From Lewinellaceae bacterium (GTDB lineage Bacteria; Bacteroidota; Bacteroidia; Chitinophagales; Saprospiraceae): 64,000 nt of DNA. Positions within the stretch are counted from its first letter, which is position 1. Each line of letters starts with the position of its first letter. The notes below the pieces were generated by a model. The model saw nothing but the letters and a program-made list of their open reading frames with translations, was not told the DNA's origin and ran no database searches. Location: assembly GCA_020636195.1 (NCBI GenBank), contig JACJYH010000002.1, positions 186,001-250,000 on the forward strand, read 5' to 3'. Positions 54,088 to 63,204 of the stretch are shown one piece after another. A program made the position numbers and the translations under genes.

Positions 54088-55122
54088 TTGGATAAATCTC
54101 TTGACTTTTGGAAAGTATTTAGGCTTAATTTATGGTTCCTATTATTCATTGTGTCCAATTTATCTCTTTTTGGTCAAGATCCTGTTTTTACCCAGTATTT
54201 TAATGCTCAACTTTACTTGAATCCTGCCTTTGCAGGTAATACTATAGGCCCTCATATACAAGCTGGCTACAGACACCAATGGCCATTATTACCAACTCTT
54301 TACACGACTTTTCATATTTCCTATGACCAATCTGTAAAAGAGCGAGCAGGTATGGGCATGTCTATTCTCAATGACAATGCCGGTCTGGGTACGCTTCAAA
54401 ATACTGGCGTTTTAGGATATTATAGCTACAAAATTAGAATTAAAAATGACATATATATAAAAGGTGGCATCAATGTAGGAATAAATTATTTGAGTTTTAA
54501 TGCTGATAAGTTGACATTTGGTGACGGTATAGACCCCAATAATGGTCCTCTTTCGGCAGGAGGTACACCTTTACCCACAGCTGAAAACATTATATCCACA
54601 GCTGAAAAATATCTATCAATTGGAAGCGGTTTTCTCTTGTATAATCCAAGATACTATATTGGTCTGAGTGCACATAATTTGAACTCTCCTGAAATATTTC
54701 AGGTGTCAACTTCAGGTTTGGGGAACTCTGGATCGATGATTCCCATACGATGGAATTTTCATGCAGGTTATCAGCACAATTTCGTGGAAGGCAATAAAAC
54801 ATCATTTCCATCGTTTTTATCACCAAGTATCCTTTATATAGATCAAGGACGATTTAAACAGCTGAATATTGGGGCCATTTTGTCGGTAAACTCCTTTCAA
54901 ATTGGTGGTTTTTATAGGCACACTTTCAAAAATAGCGATGCTGTTATTGGCTTAGTTGGATTTCAGAAACATTTTCTCAAAATAACCTACAGTTTTGATT
55001 ATACGGTGTCTGATTTAAGTATTTCACAAGGAGGAAGTCATGAATTAGGCCTTAATTTCAACTTTGATTATTTATATCCAAAAAAGACCAATTACAATGA
55101 TTGTTTTCAAATTTTCCGATGA
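54088..55122 (+). CDS. PorP/SprF family type IX secretion membrane protein
   Basis: The 344-residue protein has a signal segment (LWFLLFIVSNLSLFGQ) followed by DPVFTQYFNAQLYLNPAFAGN. That block is the classic PorP/SprF N-terminus, before beta-barrel repeats. Members are outer-membrane T9SS components or partners of specific cargo. No ATG exists before the signal, so a TTG at 54088 is the only reasonable start. It lies between porU (divergent) and gldJ, so a core rather than cargo-specific role is plausible. Confidence 0.88.
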   Translation: MDKSLDFWKVFRLNLWFLLFIVSNLSLFGQDPVFTQYFNAQLYLNPAFAGNTIGPHIQAGYRHQWPLLPTLYTTFHISYDQSVKERAGMGMSILNDNAGLGTLQNTGVLGYYSYKIRIKNDIYIKGGINVGINYLSFNADKLTFGDGIDPNNGPLSAGGTPLPTAENIISTAEKYLSIGSGFLLYNPRYYIGLSAHNLNSPEIFQVSTSGLGNSGSMIPIRWNFHAGYQHNFVEGNKTSFPSFLSPSILYIDQGRFKQLNIGAILSVNSFQIGGFYRHTFKNSDAVIGLVGFQKHFLKITYSFDYTVSDLSISQGGSHELGLNFNFDYLYPKKTNYNDCFQIFR

Positions 55123-55189
55123 AACCAAAGAAGTTTGGTACAATTTGTGAAGTATCTTTATGAAGTTTTTTTAAATAGGAATATTTTTT

Positions 55190-55219
55190 TTTGTAGTTAT
55201 AAATTTTGCCTTATATTTG
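55190..55219 (+). promoter_or_regulatory. Full Bacteroidota promoter for gldJ
   Basis: A TTTG (55190-55193) is followed after exactly 18 nt by TATATTTG (55212-55219), a textbook TTTG-N18-TAnnTTTG promoter. The gldJ ATG is 33 nt downstream. Confidence 0.7.
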
Positions 55220-55252
55220 GGCCGCTAAAATAGTTATTAAGAATATCAGTTC

Positions 55253-56752
55253 ATGAAAAATTTAATTTTCTTCTTATTTGGAATGGTATCTATTGCCATT
55301 ACTTTGGGCTCCTGCAGTAAAGGCGGTGAGCGTGATTCAGCCACTGGTTGGAAATATAACGATCCTGCTTATGGTGGATTTGAAAAGAAAAATTATGAAG
55401 GCCAGATTGATGGGCCTAACTTAGTATTGGTTGAAGGTGGAACATTTTCTATGGGGCAAACCCAGCAAGATGTCACCTATGAATTCAATAACATACCAAG
55501 AAGGGTGACCGTGTCTTCATTTTATATGGATGAAACAGAAGTTTCAAATATCAACTACAGAGGATATCTTTGGTGGTTAAAGGGACACTATGTTTCTTAT
55601 CCAGAAGTATATAATAATGCTCTTCCGGATACATTAGTTTGGCGCGAAGAATTGGCGTACAATGAACCATTAGTAGAAACCTACCTTAGACACCCTTCAT
55701 ATGATGATTATCCGGTAGTAGGTGTAAACTGGCTTCAAGCCAATGAATATGCCAAATGGAGATCTAATAGGGTGAATGAAATGATCCTTGTGGAAAGAGG
55801 CATCCTTAACCTTTCACCAGATGGTAAAGATTCAGATAATTTTGATACAAAAGCATATTTGACTGGTCAATACCAAGGTAATGTCAAGAAAAATTTACCT
55901 GATTTGGCAACAGGAGGAGAAAGACCTGTTATGTTTGATGATGGTATTTTGTTACCGGATTACAGACTTCCTACAGAGGCAGAATGGGAATACGCTGCTT
56001 TAGGATTGCAAGGAAATCAACCTACCACGGATGATGAGGTCTATACTGATAGAAGAATTTACCCTTGGAATGGTAATACTGTAAGGTATAAAAAACATAC
56101 TAAAACGCAAGGTAGAATTTTGGCCAACTTCAAGAGAGGAAGGGGTGACTATATGGGTCTTGCAGGAAATTTGAACGACAATGCTTCCTTTACTGCACCA
56201 GTTAGATCATATTTACCTAATGATTTTGGTTTATACAATATGGCTGGTAATGTAAATGAATGGACTGAAGATACTTACAGACCTACAACAAGTTTAACAT
56301 TGAATGATGTTGAGAACCACGATCTTAACCCATTCAGAGGTAACGTTTTTGAATCTATTGTAATTGATGAGGAAGGTAAACCAGTAGAAAAGGATTCTTT
56401 AGGTAGATTAAAGTATCGATACGTTGAGGATGCTGAAGTTGCTGATAGAGAGAATTATAAAGTAGGCGATGCCAGAAATCATGAAGATGGAGACGAAGAT
56501 TACATCAAATATCTTTATGGTGAGACTACTTTAGTTAGTGACAAATCAAAAGTTTACAAAGGTGGTTCATGGGCTGACAGAGCTTTCTGGTTGTCTCCAG
56601 GTACGAGAAGGTACAAAGATGAAGATAAATCCGATAGAACTATCGGATTCAGATGCGCCATGATTAGGGTAGGAGGATCTGCCGGAAACGAGGATGTGGG
56701 CGGAAATGCCTTCAAAGAAAGTGGAAGAAAGATCAAACGTAGATATAAATAA
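55253..56752 (+). CDS. gldJ: Gliding motility/T9SS lipoprotein GldJ
   Basis: The 499-residue protein has a lipobox ending LGSC (Cys21) and a formylglycine-generating-enzyme-like (sulfatase-modifying) domain: LVLVEGGTFSMGQTQQDV, SFYMDETEVSNINYRGYL, YPVVGVNWLQANEYAKWRSNR, RLPTEAEWEYAA, VNEWTEDTYRP, and GGSWADRAFWLSPGTRR. GldJ stabilises GldK and other T9SS/gliding components. The SATGWKYNDPAYGGF start and the following murF gene distinguish GldJ from GldK. A strong terminator follows. Confidence 0.92.
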   Translation: MKNLIFFLFGMVSIAITLGSCSKGGERDSATGWKYNDPAYGGFEKKNYEGQIDGPNLVLVEGGTFSMGQTQQDVTYEFNNIPRRVTVSSFYMDETEVSNINYRGYLWWLKGHYVSYPEVYNNALPDTLVWREELAYNEPLVETYLRHPSYDDYPVVGVNWLQANEYAKWRSNRVNEMILVERGILNLSPDGKDSDNFDTKAYLTGQYQGNVKKNLPDLATGGERPVMFDDGILLPDYRLPTEAEWEYAALGLQGNQPTTDDEVYTDRRIYPWNGNTVRYKKHTKTQGRILANFKRGRGDYMGLAGNLNDNASFTAPVRSYLPNDFGLYNMAGNVNEWTEDTYRPTTSLTLNDVENHDLNPFRGNVFESIVIDEEGKPVEKDSLGRLKYRYVEDAEVADRENYKVGDARNHEDGDEDYIKYLYGETTLVSDKSKVYKGGSWADRAFWLSPGTRRYKDEDKSDRTIGFRCAMIRVGGSAGNEDVGGNAFKESGRKIKRRYK

Positions 56753-56776
56753 TAATTTTTTATTTCAATAATACAT

Positions 56777-56815
56777 TAAGGCCTATGACTTGTATAATTC
56801 ATAGGCCTTATTATT
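56777..56815 (+). terminator. Terminator between gldJ and murF
   Basis: TAAGGCCTATGA and TCATAGGCCTTA form a perfect 12-bp stem around a 10-nt loop, followed by a T-rich tail. It ends 11 nt before the murF ATG, so it may attenuate rather than fully separate the two. Confidence 0.75.
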
Positions 56816-56825
56816 TTAATAGCAA

Positions 56826-58097
56826 ATGGAAGGTGCTGTGGATATACAACAACTTTACAAATATTACTTAAAGTCTTCAGGTGTAACCACCGATAGTCGC
56901 AAAATACTTAAGGATCAAATTTTCTTTGCATTAAAGGGAGAGAATTTCGATGGTAATCAATTCGCTGTGAAAGCAATTGAAATGGGAGCTTTGTTATCCG
57001 TAGTTGATGATCCTAATTTATCAGGATTACCATCAATGTTTTATGTGGAAGATGTACTAACTGCAATGCAAAAACTGGCAAATTGGCATCGGCAGCAATT
57101 GACTATTCCAGTCATAGGAATCACAGGGTCGAATGGTAAAACTACCACAAAAGAACTTATAAAGTCTGTATTGTCCACCAAGTTTGAAGTTTCAGCAACA
57201 GTCGGCAATTTGAATAATCACATTGGTGTTCCTTTGACCATATTAAACTCTACCCAAGATACCGAAATATTGATAGTTGAGATGGGTGCAAATCATATCG
57301 GTGAAATCAAAATGCTTTGTGAAATTGCTGATCCTGAACTTGGAATCATCACAAACATAGGCAAAGCTCATTTAGAAGGTTTCGGAAATCTTGAAGGTGT
57401 GATTAAAGCAAAGTCAGAGTTGTTTGATTATGTTTGTACGAACGAGGGCACTATTATGTATAATGAAAACCTATCAAACATTCCATTCCAAAAATATAAC
57501 AGTTGTAGAAAGGAAACATTTAATGCTTCAGAATTTACCATCATTCAAGAATTTCCTACAATAAAATGTCAGTATCAAGAACAAATTATTGATACTCAAT
57601 TATACGGTAGTTACAACATTAATAATATTGGATTAGCGATCACTTTAGGGAAACACTTTGGCTTGACTTGGGATAATATATTGGCTGGTATCCGCTCCTA
57701 TGCACCCAATAACAACAGATCGCAGTTAGTCAAAATTCAGCATAATCAGGTTATCCTTGACGCCTATAATGCCAATCCAAGTAGTATGCAGGCAGCCATT
57801 GATGATTTTGGTAAAATTGAGCACGAAAGGAAAATTATTATACTTGGGGACATGCTCGAGTTAGGTGATTTTTCTGAATTAGAACATGAATCAGTCATCC
57901 AATTTACATTTGCAAAACCTTTTTATAAGCGCATTTTTATTGGAAAATCATTTGGTAGGTTTAAAAATAAATATAAAGCAGATTTTTACTTGAATCTACA
58001 AGATACCTCGAATAAAATATCCTTAAACGAGTGGTCCGATGCCTTGATTTTAATCAAAGGCTCCCGAGGCATGGCATTGGAAAGACTTATTCAGTGA
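56826..58097 (+). CDS. murF: UDP-N-acetylmuramoyl-tripeptide--D-alanyl-D-alanine ligase
   Basis: MurF completes the muropeptide precursor by adding D-Ala-D-Ala. The 423-residue protein shows GVTTDSRKI, GITGSNGKTTTKELI (ATP loop, about residue 99), ATVGNLNNHIGVPLTIL, EMGANHIGEI and DAYNANPSSMQAAIDDF, all MurF-typical. It is encoded 19 kb from the division cluster, next to gldJ. Its 3' end overlaps the convergent ureohydrolase-like gene by 11 nt. Confidence 0.95.
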   Translation: MEGAVDIQQLYKYYLKSSGVTTDSRKILKDQIFFALKGENFDGNQFAVKAIEMGALLSVVDDPNLSGLPSMFYVEDVLTAMQKLANWHRQQLTIPVIGITGSNGKTTTKELIKSVLSTKFEVSATVGNLNNHIGVPLTILNSTQDTEILIVEMGANHIGEIKMLCEIADPELGIITNIGKAHLEGFGNLEGVIKAKSELFDYVCTNEGTIMYNENLSNIPFQKYNSCRKETFNASEFTIIQEFPTIKCQYQEQIIDTQLYGSYNINNIGLAITLGKHFGLTWDNILAGIRSYAPNNNRSQLVKIQHNQVILDAYNANPSSMQAAIDDFGKIEHERKIIILGDMLELGDFSELEHESVIQFTFAKPFYKRIFIGKSFGRFKNKYKADFYLNLQDTSNKISLNEWSDALILIKGSRGMALERLIQ

Positions 58098-59088
58098 GGT
58101 TTTCAATTATTTTTAGAAGTCTATTAGGTATTTCTTGATGTAAACATAATTGGTATTCTTCCGGAGCGCAAGCAATATATTTTGGTGATCCGTCTTTTTT
58201 CAACTTAAGCCAGTACTTTCCATATTCATTTTGGACAAAGGTGAGATCTATATCCAAATGCTGATTGGTAACAACAAATGATTGATATTCAGTATTTAAA
58301 ATGGGATGATCTGCTGATCTCATATTCAAACCTTCCAAAAAATACCATAGAAATTCTGCTGTGATGCATGATTCATTTTGGTGATCAAAATCAATTGTTG
58401 TAGGTGATACACTTAGACATTTTAAATTGTCGGACATACCTGCAAATTTGGCTATTTGGCAAAATTGTTCTGATGTAATTCCGGTAGGAAGAGCAGTGTA
58501 GCAATGAGGCGCTTCTGACTTTTTAAGAATATCTAGATGACAATGCAACAAGTCTGCGTCTCGCAGAATCGGCTCCAACATATAAGGGAAAGTGGTATAT
58601 TTCCCAAGGCTTAAGGCATTTAAAAAATTATTCTCAACTTTTAGGACATCCAAATAAGGACATTTATGTCTTTGGTAACCAATGAAATTGTATTTATCAT
58701 AATTTTCTGTACCAAGCATGATTCTATTTGAAAGGTAATGAATGGTTTGACCTTGGGTATATATATATTCTTGGATATCTTCGTGAAACCCAATAAATAT
58801 CGGGAAAATTCGATTAGTTTGGCATTCCGAAAAAATCGATTTAATTGTATCCTGGTCATTTGTAACGTGGCCGTAATAAATACAATGAAGGTTTGAAAAT
58901 TGATTGGTGAATTGTTGTAAATGAAGTAACACTTGGTGGCTAAATGTACTATCAAATGTAAAAAATCCGACATTTATATTGTTGATATTTGATTGTGAAT
59001 GGTTTTTGTGTAAAATACCATTTTCAACCAATGAAGAGTACATTTCTGTATCCAAGCCGTGTAACATATTATATAATATTTTTTGCAA
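58087..59088 (-). CDS. Ureohydrolase-fold protein lacking metal ligands
   Basis: The 333-residue protein resembles arginase/formimidoylglutamase proteins. RIFPIFIGFHEDI (about 93-105) matches the PIxIGGxH strand. LHCHLDILKKSEAPHCYTALPTGIT (181-205) matches the SxDxDxxDPxxAPGxxxPxPGG block. TAEFLWYFLEGL (243-254) matches the C-terminal helix. In that block the usual three Asp ligands appear as His184, Asp186 and Lys189, and the DAHxD motif is not found. It is therefore probably non-catalytic. It has no signal peptide. Function unknown. Confidence 0.6.
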   Translation of the reverse strand: MQKILYNMLHGLDTEMYSSLVENGILHKNHSQSNINNINVGFFTFDSTFSHQVLLHLQQFTNQFSNLHCIYYGHVTNDQDTIKSIFSECQTNRIFPIFIGFHEDIQEYIYTQGQTIHYLSNRIMLGTENYDKYNFIGYQRHKCPYLDVLKVENNFLNALSLGKYTTFPYMLEPILRDADLLHCHLDILKKSEAPHCYTALPTGITSEQFCQIAKFAGMSDNLKCLSVSPTTIDFDHQNESCITAEFLWYFLEGLNMRSADHPILNTEYQSFVVTNQHLDIDLTFVQNEYGKYWLKLKKDGSPKYIACAPEEYQLCLHQEIPNRLLKIIENLTE

Positions 59089-59414
59089 AGATATAAAAAT
59101 ATGATTACTAATATTTTAATACTAAATAATAATTCAAATAGGATGTTAATTGCTGGAGTAGACTTTGATTCATTATATTTAATCTTATTTTGGTATATAA
59201 TTTGCAATAAAATTCAAGACAATGTTTATTTGTGACATTAAAATAAAATATACGTCATAGAAAAAATTAAAATGCTCTTTAGAAAGATGTAGAAAATTAA
59301 TTGGTTTAGCACAAAATTGATTAATTTTTAAAAAATATATTTATCTTTGGCTTTTAATTAACTTTAAAGATAGTACTTTTGTAGTTCAAAACTTATTACA
59401 GTAAATAATTCATT
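59089..59414. other. Intergenic region upstream of the OmpA-family gene
   Basis: This 326-bp AT-rich divergent region holds two TAnnTTTG boxes on the plus strand (59342-59349 and 59374-59381), the second being the better placed. No frame or stable hairpin was seen. An AT-only inverted repeat near 59296-59333 is weak. Confidence 0.4.
59374..59381 (+). promoter_or_regulatory. Promoter -7 box for the OmpA-family gene
   Basis: TACTTTTG matches TAnnTTTG and ends 33 nt before the ATG at 59415. A second match, TATCTTTG, lies 32 nt further upstream and may be an alternative promoter. Confidence 0.55.
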
Positions 59415-61166
59415 ATGACAAACAAGATTTTTACTCTTTTATTAATGGTTCTCTTTGGCTATAACGTGATTATGGCTCAGACTGAAACAATGACGACCTC
59501 TGACACAGAGCAAAGTTGGAGAATGGGAAAAACTTCTTATTCTGCTAAGCCTAAAAATGCATGGGAATTGGGAATACATGCTGGTCACTTTTTTATAGAT
59601 GGTGATGTAGATAGAACTATTCCAGGTGGTTTTGGATTAGGTTTACACTTGAGAAAAGCCATACATTATACATTTTCCTTACGTGGAGAATTATTTTATG
59701 GAAGAGCATATTTTAAAGACCCACAAAGATGGACCACTGGAAATTATGGTGGTGGTTTAATTGAAGAAGGAAGTACAGGTAACTTCCAAGGATGGACTCC
59801 ATATAAAACTATCCCTGACGGTTGGTTTCCTAGCGTAAGAACAACTTATGGATATGTCGCTATGCAGGGTGTTCTAAATATTGGAAATATATTATTCCAT
59901 AAAGATAGAAACAAATGGAATTGGTATGTTGCATTAGGAACTGGTTTATCAACACATAAAGCTGAGTTAGACCTACTTGATGCTAGTGGAAATCCTTATA
60001 CAGGCCTTGCTGCTATTTCTAATGCTAATGATTTCAATACAAAGGCAGGAAGAAAGGCAATCGTAAAAGACATCAAAGCTAAATATGACGGTACTTACGA
60101 AACAACTGGTTTTAAGAAAGCTGGTATTTTCAGATTAGGTGATGAAACAAACATTCACGTTATATTTACAGGAGCAACTGGTGTTTCAAGAAAAATATCT
60201 AAAAGATTGAATTTGGGTCTTGAACATCAAGTGATTGCGTCAGACAATGATTATTTGGATGGTATTATGTTTAGAACGGCATTGGATGCTACAAATAACG
60301 CTGATATCTCTCACTATACAAATTTAAGATTAGGTATTAATTTAGGTAGCTTTGATAAAGTAACAGAGCCATTGTACTGGCTGAATCCATTGGATGCAAC
60401 AATGAACGACATCGCTGCATTGAAGCAAAGACCAGTATTTGACCTAACAGATACAGATGGTGACGGAGTTATTGACATGTTAGATCAAGAAGTTAACACT
60501 CCTGCTGGTGCAGCTGTTGATACAAGAGGTATTGCTTTAGATAGTGATTCTGATGGTATTCCTGACTATAAAGATAAGGAACCTTATTCTCCACCGGGAT
60601 ATGTTGTTAGCAAAGATGGTGTTGCAGATGTGAAGTGTTGTATCACTATGGATGATGTTAATAAAGCAATTGACGCTAAAGCTGGTTCTTTTAGAGCAAA
60701 ATCTGACGATTGTGGAAAATGGTTCTTACCTATGATTCATTTCGATTTAGACAAAGCTAACATTAAGCCTGAGTTTTATGGCCATTTACATCATGTTGCA
60801 TCTGTTATGAAAATGTGTCCTAATACTTGTGTAACAGTTTATGGTCATACAGATCAAAGAGCAAGTAATGACTATAACAATGGACTTTCTTACAATAGAG
60901 CTGAAAATGTGGTGAATTATTTAGTAAGCCAGTACGGCATCGACAGAAGCAGATTCAAATTGATGTATGGTGGTGAAGATTCTCCAATGGTAGCAAATAG
61001 CAAGAAAGAGAAAGAGCATTATATGAATAGAAGAGTTGAGTTCAGATTATGTGAACCAACAGATGCTGATATGGAAAGACCTTCTAGCAGTTTTTCAACA
61101 AAAGGAACTGGAGTGAAATCTACAGGAAGTTCTAGATTCATTGGTAACAAAAATGCCGGTTACTAA
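59415..61166 (+). CDS. OmpA-family outer-membrane protein with thrombospondin type 3 repeats
   Basis: The 583-residue protein has a signal peptide (cleaved near MAQ, residue 22) and an N-terminal barrel-like half (ELGIHAGHFFIDGDVDR to about 330). Calcium-binding TSP3-type repeats follow (DTDGDGVIDMLD, DSDSDGIPDYKD, about 353-390), then an OmpA/MotB peptidoglycan-binding domain (FDLDKANIKPEFYGHL, VYGHTDQRASNDYNNGLSYNRAENV, MNRRVEFRL). It probably links outer membrane and cell wall. Strong promoter and terminator signals suggest high expression. Confidence 0.88.
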   Translation: MTNKIFTLLLMVLFGYNVIMAQTETMTTSDTEQSWRMGKTSYSAKPKNAWELGIHAGHFFIDGDVDRTIPGGFGLGLHLRKAIHYTFSLRGELFYGRAYFKDPQRWTTGNYGGGLIEEGSTGNFQGWTPYKTIPDGWFPSVRTTYGYVAMQGVLNIGNILFHKDRNKWNWYVALGTGLSTHKAELDLLDASGNPYTGLAAISNANDFNTKAGRKAIVKDIKAKYDGTYETTGFKKAGIFRLGDETNIHVIFTGATGVSRKISKRLNLGLEHQVIASDNDYLDGIMFRTALDATNNADISHYTNLRLGINLGSFDKVTEPLYWLNPLDATMNDIAALKQRPVFDLTDTDGDGVIDMLDQEVNTPAGAAVDTRGIALDSDSDGIPDYKDKEPYSPPGYVVSKDGVADVKCCITMDDVNKAIDAKAGSFRAKSDDCGKWFLPMIHFDLDKANIKPEFYGHLHHVASVMKMCPNTCVTVYGHTDQRASNDYNNGLSYNRAENVVNYLVSQYGIDRSRFKLMYGGEDSPMVANSKKEKEHYMNRRVEFRLCEPTDADMERPSSSFSTKGTGVKSTGSSRFIGNKNAGY

Positions 61167-61184
61167 TCGGGATTAAACAATAAT

Positions 61185-61219
61185 AAAAAGGGGTTCAGAT
61201 TTTTCTGAATCCCTTTTTT
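61185..61219 (+). terminator. Terminator of the OmpA-family gene
   Basis: AAAAAGGGGTTCAG pairs with CTGAATCCCTTTTT (one G-T pair) around a 6-nt loop and continues into a T6 run, 18 nt beyond the stop codon. Confidence 0.8.
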
Positions 61220-61340
61220 AGTTTTATTGATACTCAGTTAAATCAATGGATACTAAAAGATATCAAATCAAAGGAAATTTGTGAAAAATATCGATTTAAA
61301 TGTATTTTATAAATGTATCTCCAATGAAAGTCATCCACAT

Positions 61341-62567
61341 TTATAGTAATGCTATAATTGGATTTTCTAATGTTTGTTTAAGTGTTTGTAAAAATTTGGC
61401 ACCAGTAACTCCGTCAACTATTCTGTGATCGCATGATAGAGTCACTTTCATCATATTGCCAACTACGATTTCATCATCTTTTACAATAGGCTTTTTAATG
61501 ATACTACTCACAGCCAAAATGCATGCATCTGGTGGATTGATGATAGCCGTAAACTCTTCGATATCAAACATACCCAGATTAGAAATAGTGAACGTATTAC
61601 CGGTCATTTCTTGTGGTGCTAATTTTTTATTTTTTGCTTTCACTGCAAGAGATTTCACTTCAACATTAATCTGAGAGAGTGATTTTTGATCAGCATTGAA
61701 AACTACTGGAACCAATAACCCATCTTCGACAGCCACAGCAACACCAATATTGATTTCTTTGTGATAGGTTATTTTGTCACCATACCATGAAGAATTTATT
61801 GCCGGATGTTTTTTAAGTGTTAATGCACATATTTTGACGATGAAGTCATTGAAACTAATTTTTACATCTGAAACCTGATTGATAGCTTCACGTGCTTCTA
61901 TGGCTTTGTCCATATTTATTTCGGTAGTCAGATAGAAGTGTGGGGCAGTAAATTTACTTTCACCCAACCGTTTTGCTATGACTTTTCTCATTTGTGTCAC
62001 TGCCACATCACCATATTGGAAAGTATCAGTTTCTTGTTTAACTGGTGCAGCATTGGAATGAGCAGCCATGTAAACTTCGATATCTTTCTTTATTATTCTA
62101 CCTTGGTCTCCTGATCCTGAAATAGAAGAAGGATCTATGCCGGCTTCTTTTGCAAGACTTTTTGCCAACGGAGAAATTTTAAGTCTAAGATGTTCAGCAG
62201 TTACAGAAACAGGTGCTTGGACTACTGCTTTGGCAGGTTCTTCTGTTTTAATTGCTTTTTCGTCTGTAATTTTTGGGTTTATTGGTGAATTTGTTTGCGT
62301 TTCATTGGACAGTAAAGCGTTTACATCATCACTTGCGTTTCCAATAATTGCAATAATCCCATCCACAGGGACAGTGCCCTTTTCTTTACTGATGTACAAA
62401 AGTGTGCCGTTAAAGTAGCTCTCAAGCTCCATAGTAGCCTTATCTGTTTCAACTTCAGCTAATATATCGCCTGCTTTAACAGAATCGCCAACTTTTTTTA
62501 ACCATGAAACAATATTACCTTCCTCCATGGTATCACTCAATCTGGGCATTCGAATGATTTCTGCCAT
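61341..62567 (-). CDS. pdhC: Pyruvate dehydrogenase E2 (dihydrolipoamide acetyltransferase)
   Basis: The 408-residue protein is the acyltransferase core of a 2-oxoacid dehydrogenase complex. It has a single lipoyl domain (1-75, lipoyl-lysine K43 in ETDKAT), an Ala/Pro-type linker, and an E3/E1-binding domain (ISPLAKSLAKEAGIDPSSISGSGDQGRIIKKDI). The catalytic domain carries H381 and D385 in SCDHRIVDG. A pyruvate substrate is inferred from the PRLSDTMEEGNIVSW start. E1 and E3 genes are not adjacent. Confidence 0.92.
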   Translation of the reverse strand: MAEIIRMPRLSDTMEEGNIVSWLKKVGDSVKAGDILAEVETDKATMELESYFNGTLLYISKEKGTVPVDGIIAIIGNASDDVNALLSNETQTNSPINPKITDEKAIKTEEPAKAVVQAPVSVTAEHLRLKISPLAKSLAKEAGIDPSSISGSGDQGRIIKKDIEVYMAAHSNAAPVKQETDTFQYGDVAVTQMRKVIAKRLGESKFTAPHFYLTTEINMDKAIEAREAINQVSDVKISFNDFIVKICALTLKKHPAINSSWYGDKITYHKEINIGVAVAVEDGLLVPVVFNADQKSLSQINVEVKSLAVKAKNKKLAPQEMTGNTFTISNLGMFDIEEFTAIINPPDACILAVSSIIKKPIVKDDEIVVGNMMKVTLSCDHRIVDGVTGAKFLQTLKQTLENPIIALL

Positions 62568-62702
62568 AAATTTTCTTTTTAAATTTGAAAGGCCAAAATT
62601 AAAGTACTTAATGCAATTCTAATAATAATTATCAACCTTCTTACATGTTGTTGTATTAAAATCACCTAAAGTTGGGGAATAACAATATAAACGGGTGGAA
62701 AT

Positions 62703-62785
62703 AAAAAAGCCCGTGTAAAGACGAAGAACACGGGCATTACTCAATTTAATAACCAAAACTCATATAATCTTTATATTTCAAATAT
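62703..62785 (-). ncRNA. Candidate small RNA or terminator repeat, copy C
   Basis: On the minus strand a TATAAAGATTATATGAG stretch leads into AGTTTTGGTTATTAAATTG (62742-62760). A hairpin with an 8-bp GC-rich stem (GCCCGTGT/ACACGGGC, 62709-62735) and a U6 tract follow. No plus- or minus-strand gene ends nearby that would need this terminator, because pdhC starts 130 bp further on. A short independent transcript is therefore possible. The 19-base box is identical in copy D. Confidence 0.4.
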
Positions 62786-62856
62786 CGTGCCAGATATTTA
62801 TTTTTAAAATAATATATACCACAATATTAAATAAATCTTTTCAGGTGTAATATTAT

Positions 62857-62945
62857 AAAAAGTGCTCGTGACGTTTCACGAGCAACTACGAATTTTACAA
62901 TTTAATAACCAAAACTTACACAGCACAAAGTTATAACATATTATT
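62857..62945 (-). ncRNA. Candidate small RNA or terminator repeat, copy D
   Basis: The minus strand shows TAACTTTG (a TAnnTTTG box) at about 62928-62935, then the same 19-base box as copy C (62898-62916). A perfect 8-bp stem GCTCGTGA/TCACGAGC with a tetraloop (62864-62883) and a U5 tract end it. Box, hairpin and U-tract are laid out like copy C, but the hairpin sequence is different. It is the copy with the best promoter, so it is the strongest case for a separate transcript of about 65 nt. Confidence 0.45.
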
Positions 62946-63153
62946 TATATTTTATATATATAATCAATTAAAAATAAAATAAAAATTTATATTTTTATTG
63001 TATAATATATAATACACAGATAAACAACATAATATAAATGAGACAATGTTCAATATAATTAATCTTGAATTGAAAAAAAACTGTTTTTTCTTGGTTTTAG
63101 TTTCATTTTTAGATGACATGATTTTTATCAATAGGAAAAATATTTCTTTACTC

Positions 63154-63161
63154 TACCTTTG
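63154..63161 (+). promoter_or_regulatory. Promoter -7 box for the malic enzyme gene
   Basis: TACCTTTG matches TAnnTTTG, 43 nt upstream of the ATG at 63205. Confidence 0.5.
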
Positions 63162-63204
63162 CATTGGATTGTGTCATTAATTCCTAATCACATTATATAA
63201 AAAT

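Larger units (their letters stand above)
62568..63204. other. 637-bp gene-free region between pdhC and the malic enzyme gene
   Basis: Apart from repeat copies C and D and the malic enzyme promoter, this is AT-rich sequence (especially 62936-63060) without supported frames. No tRNA-like folds were seen. Confidence 0.4.

Noticed and set aside
55253..56752. GldK instead of GldJ
   Set aside because: The mature N-terminus and the downstream murF match the gldJ context, and no gldL/M/N genes follow.
59296..59333. Fifth copy of the hairpin repeat on the plus strand
   Set aside because: It contains TTGGTTTA but only an A/T-only weak stem and no proper U-tract.
59415..61166. PorE-type T9SS component
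   Set aside because: It has TSP3 repeats and an OmpA domain but no TPR, propeller or carboxypeptidase-regulatory domain typical of PorE.
62760..62777. Five-codon frame (MSFGY) at the start of repeat copy C, as a leader peptide
   Set aside because: Copy D has an identical box but no matching start codon, and copy B breaks the frame, so coding is not conserved.
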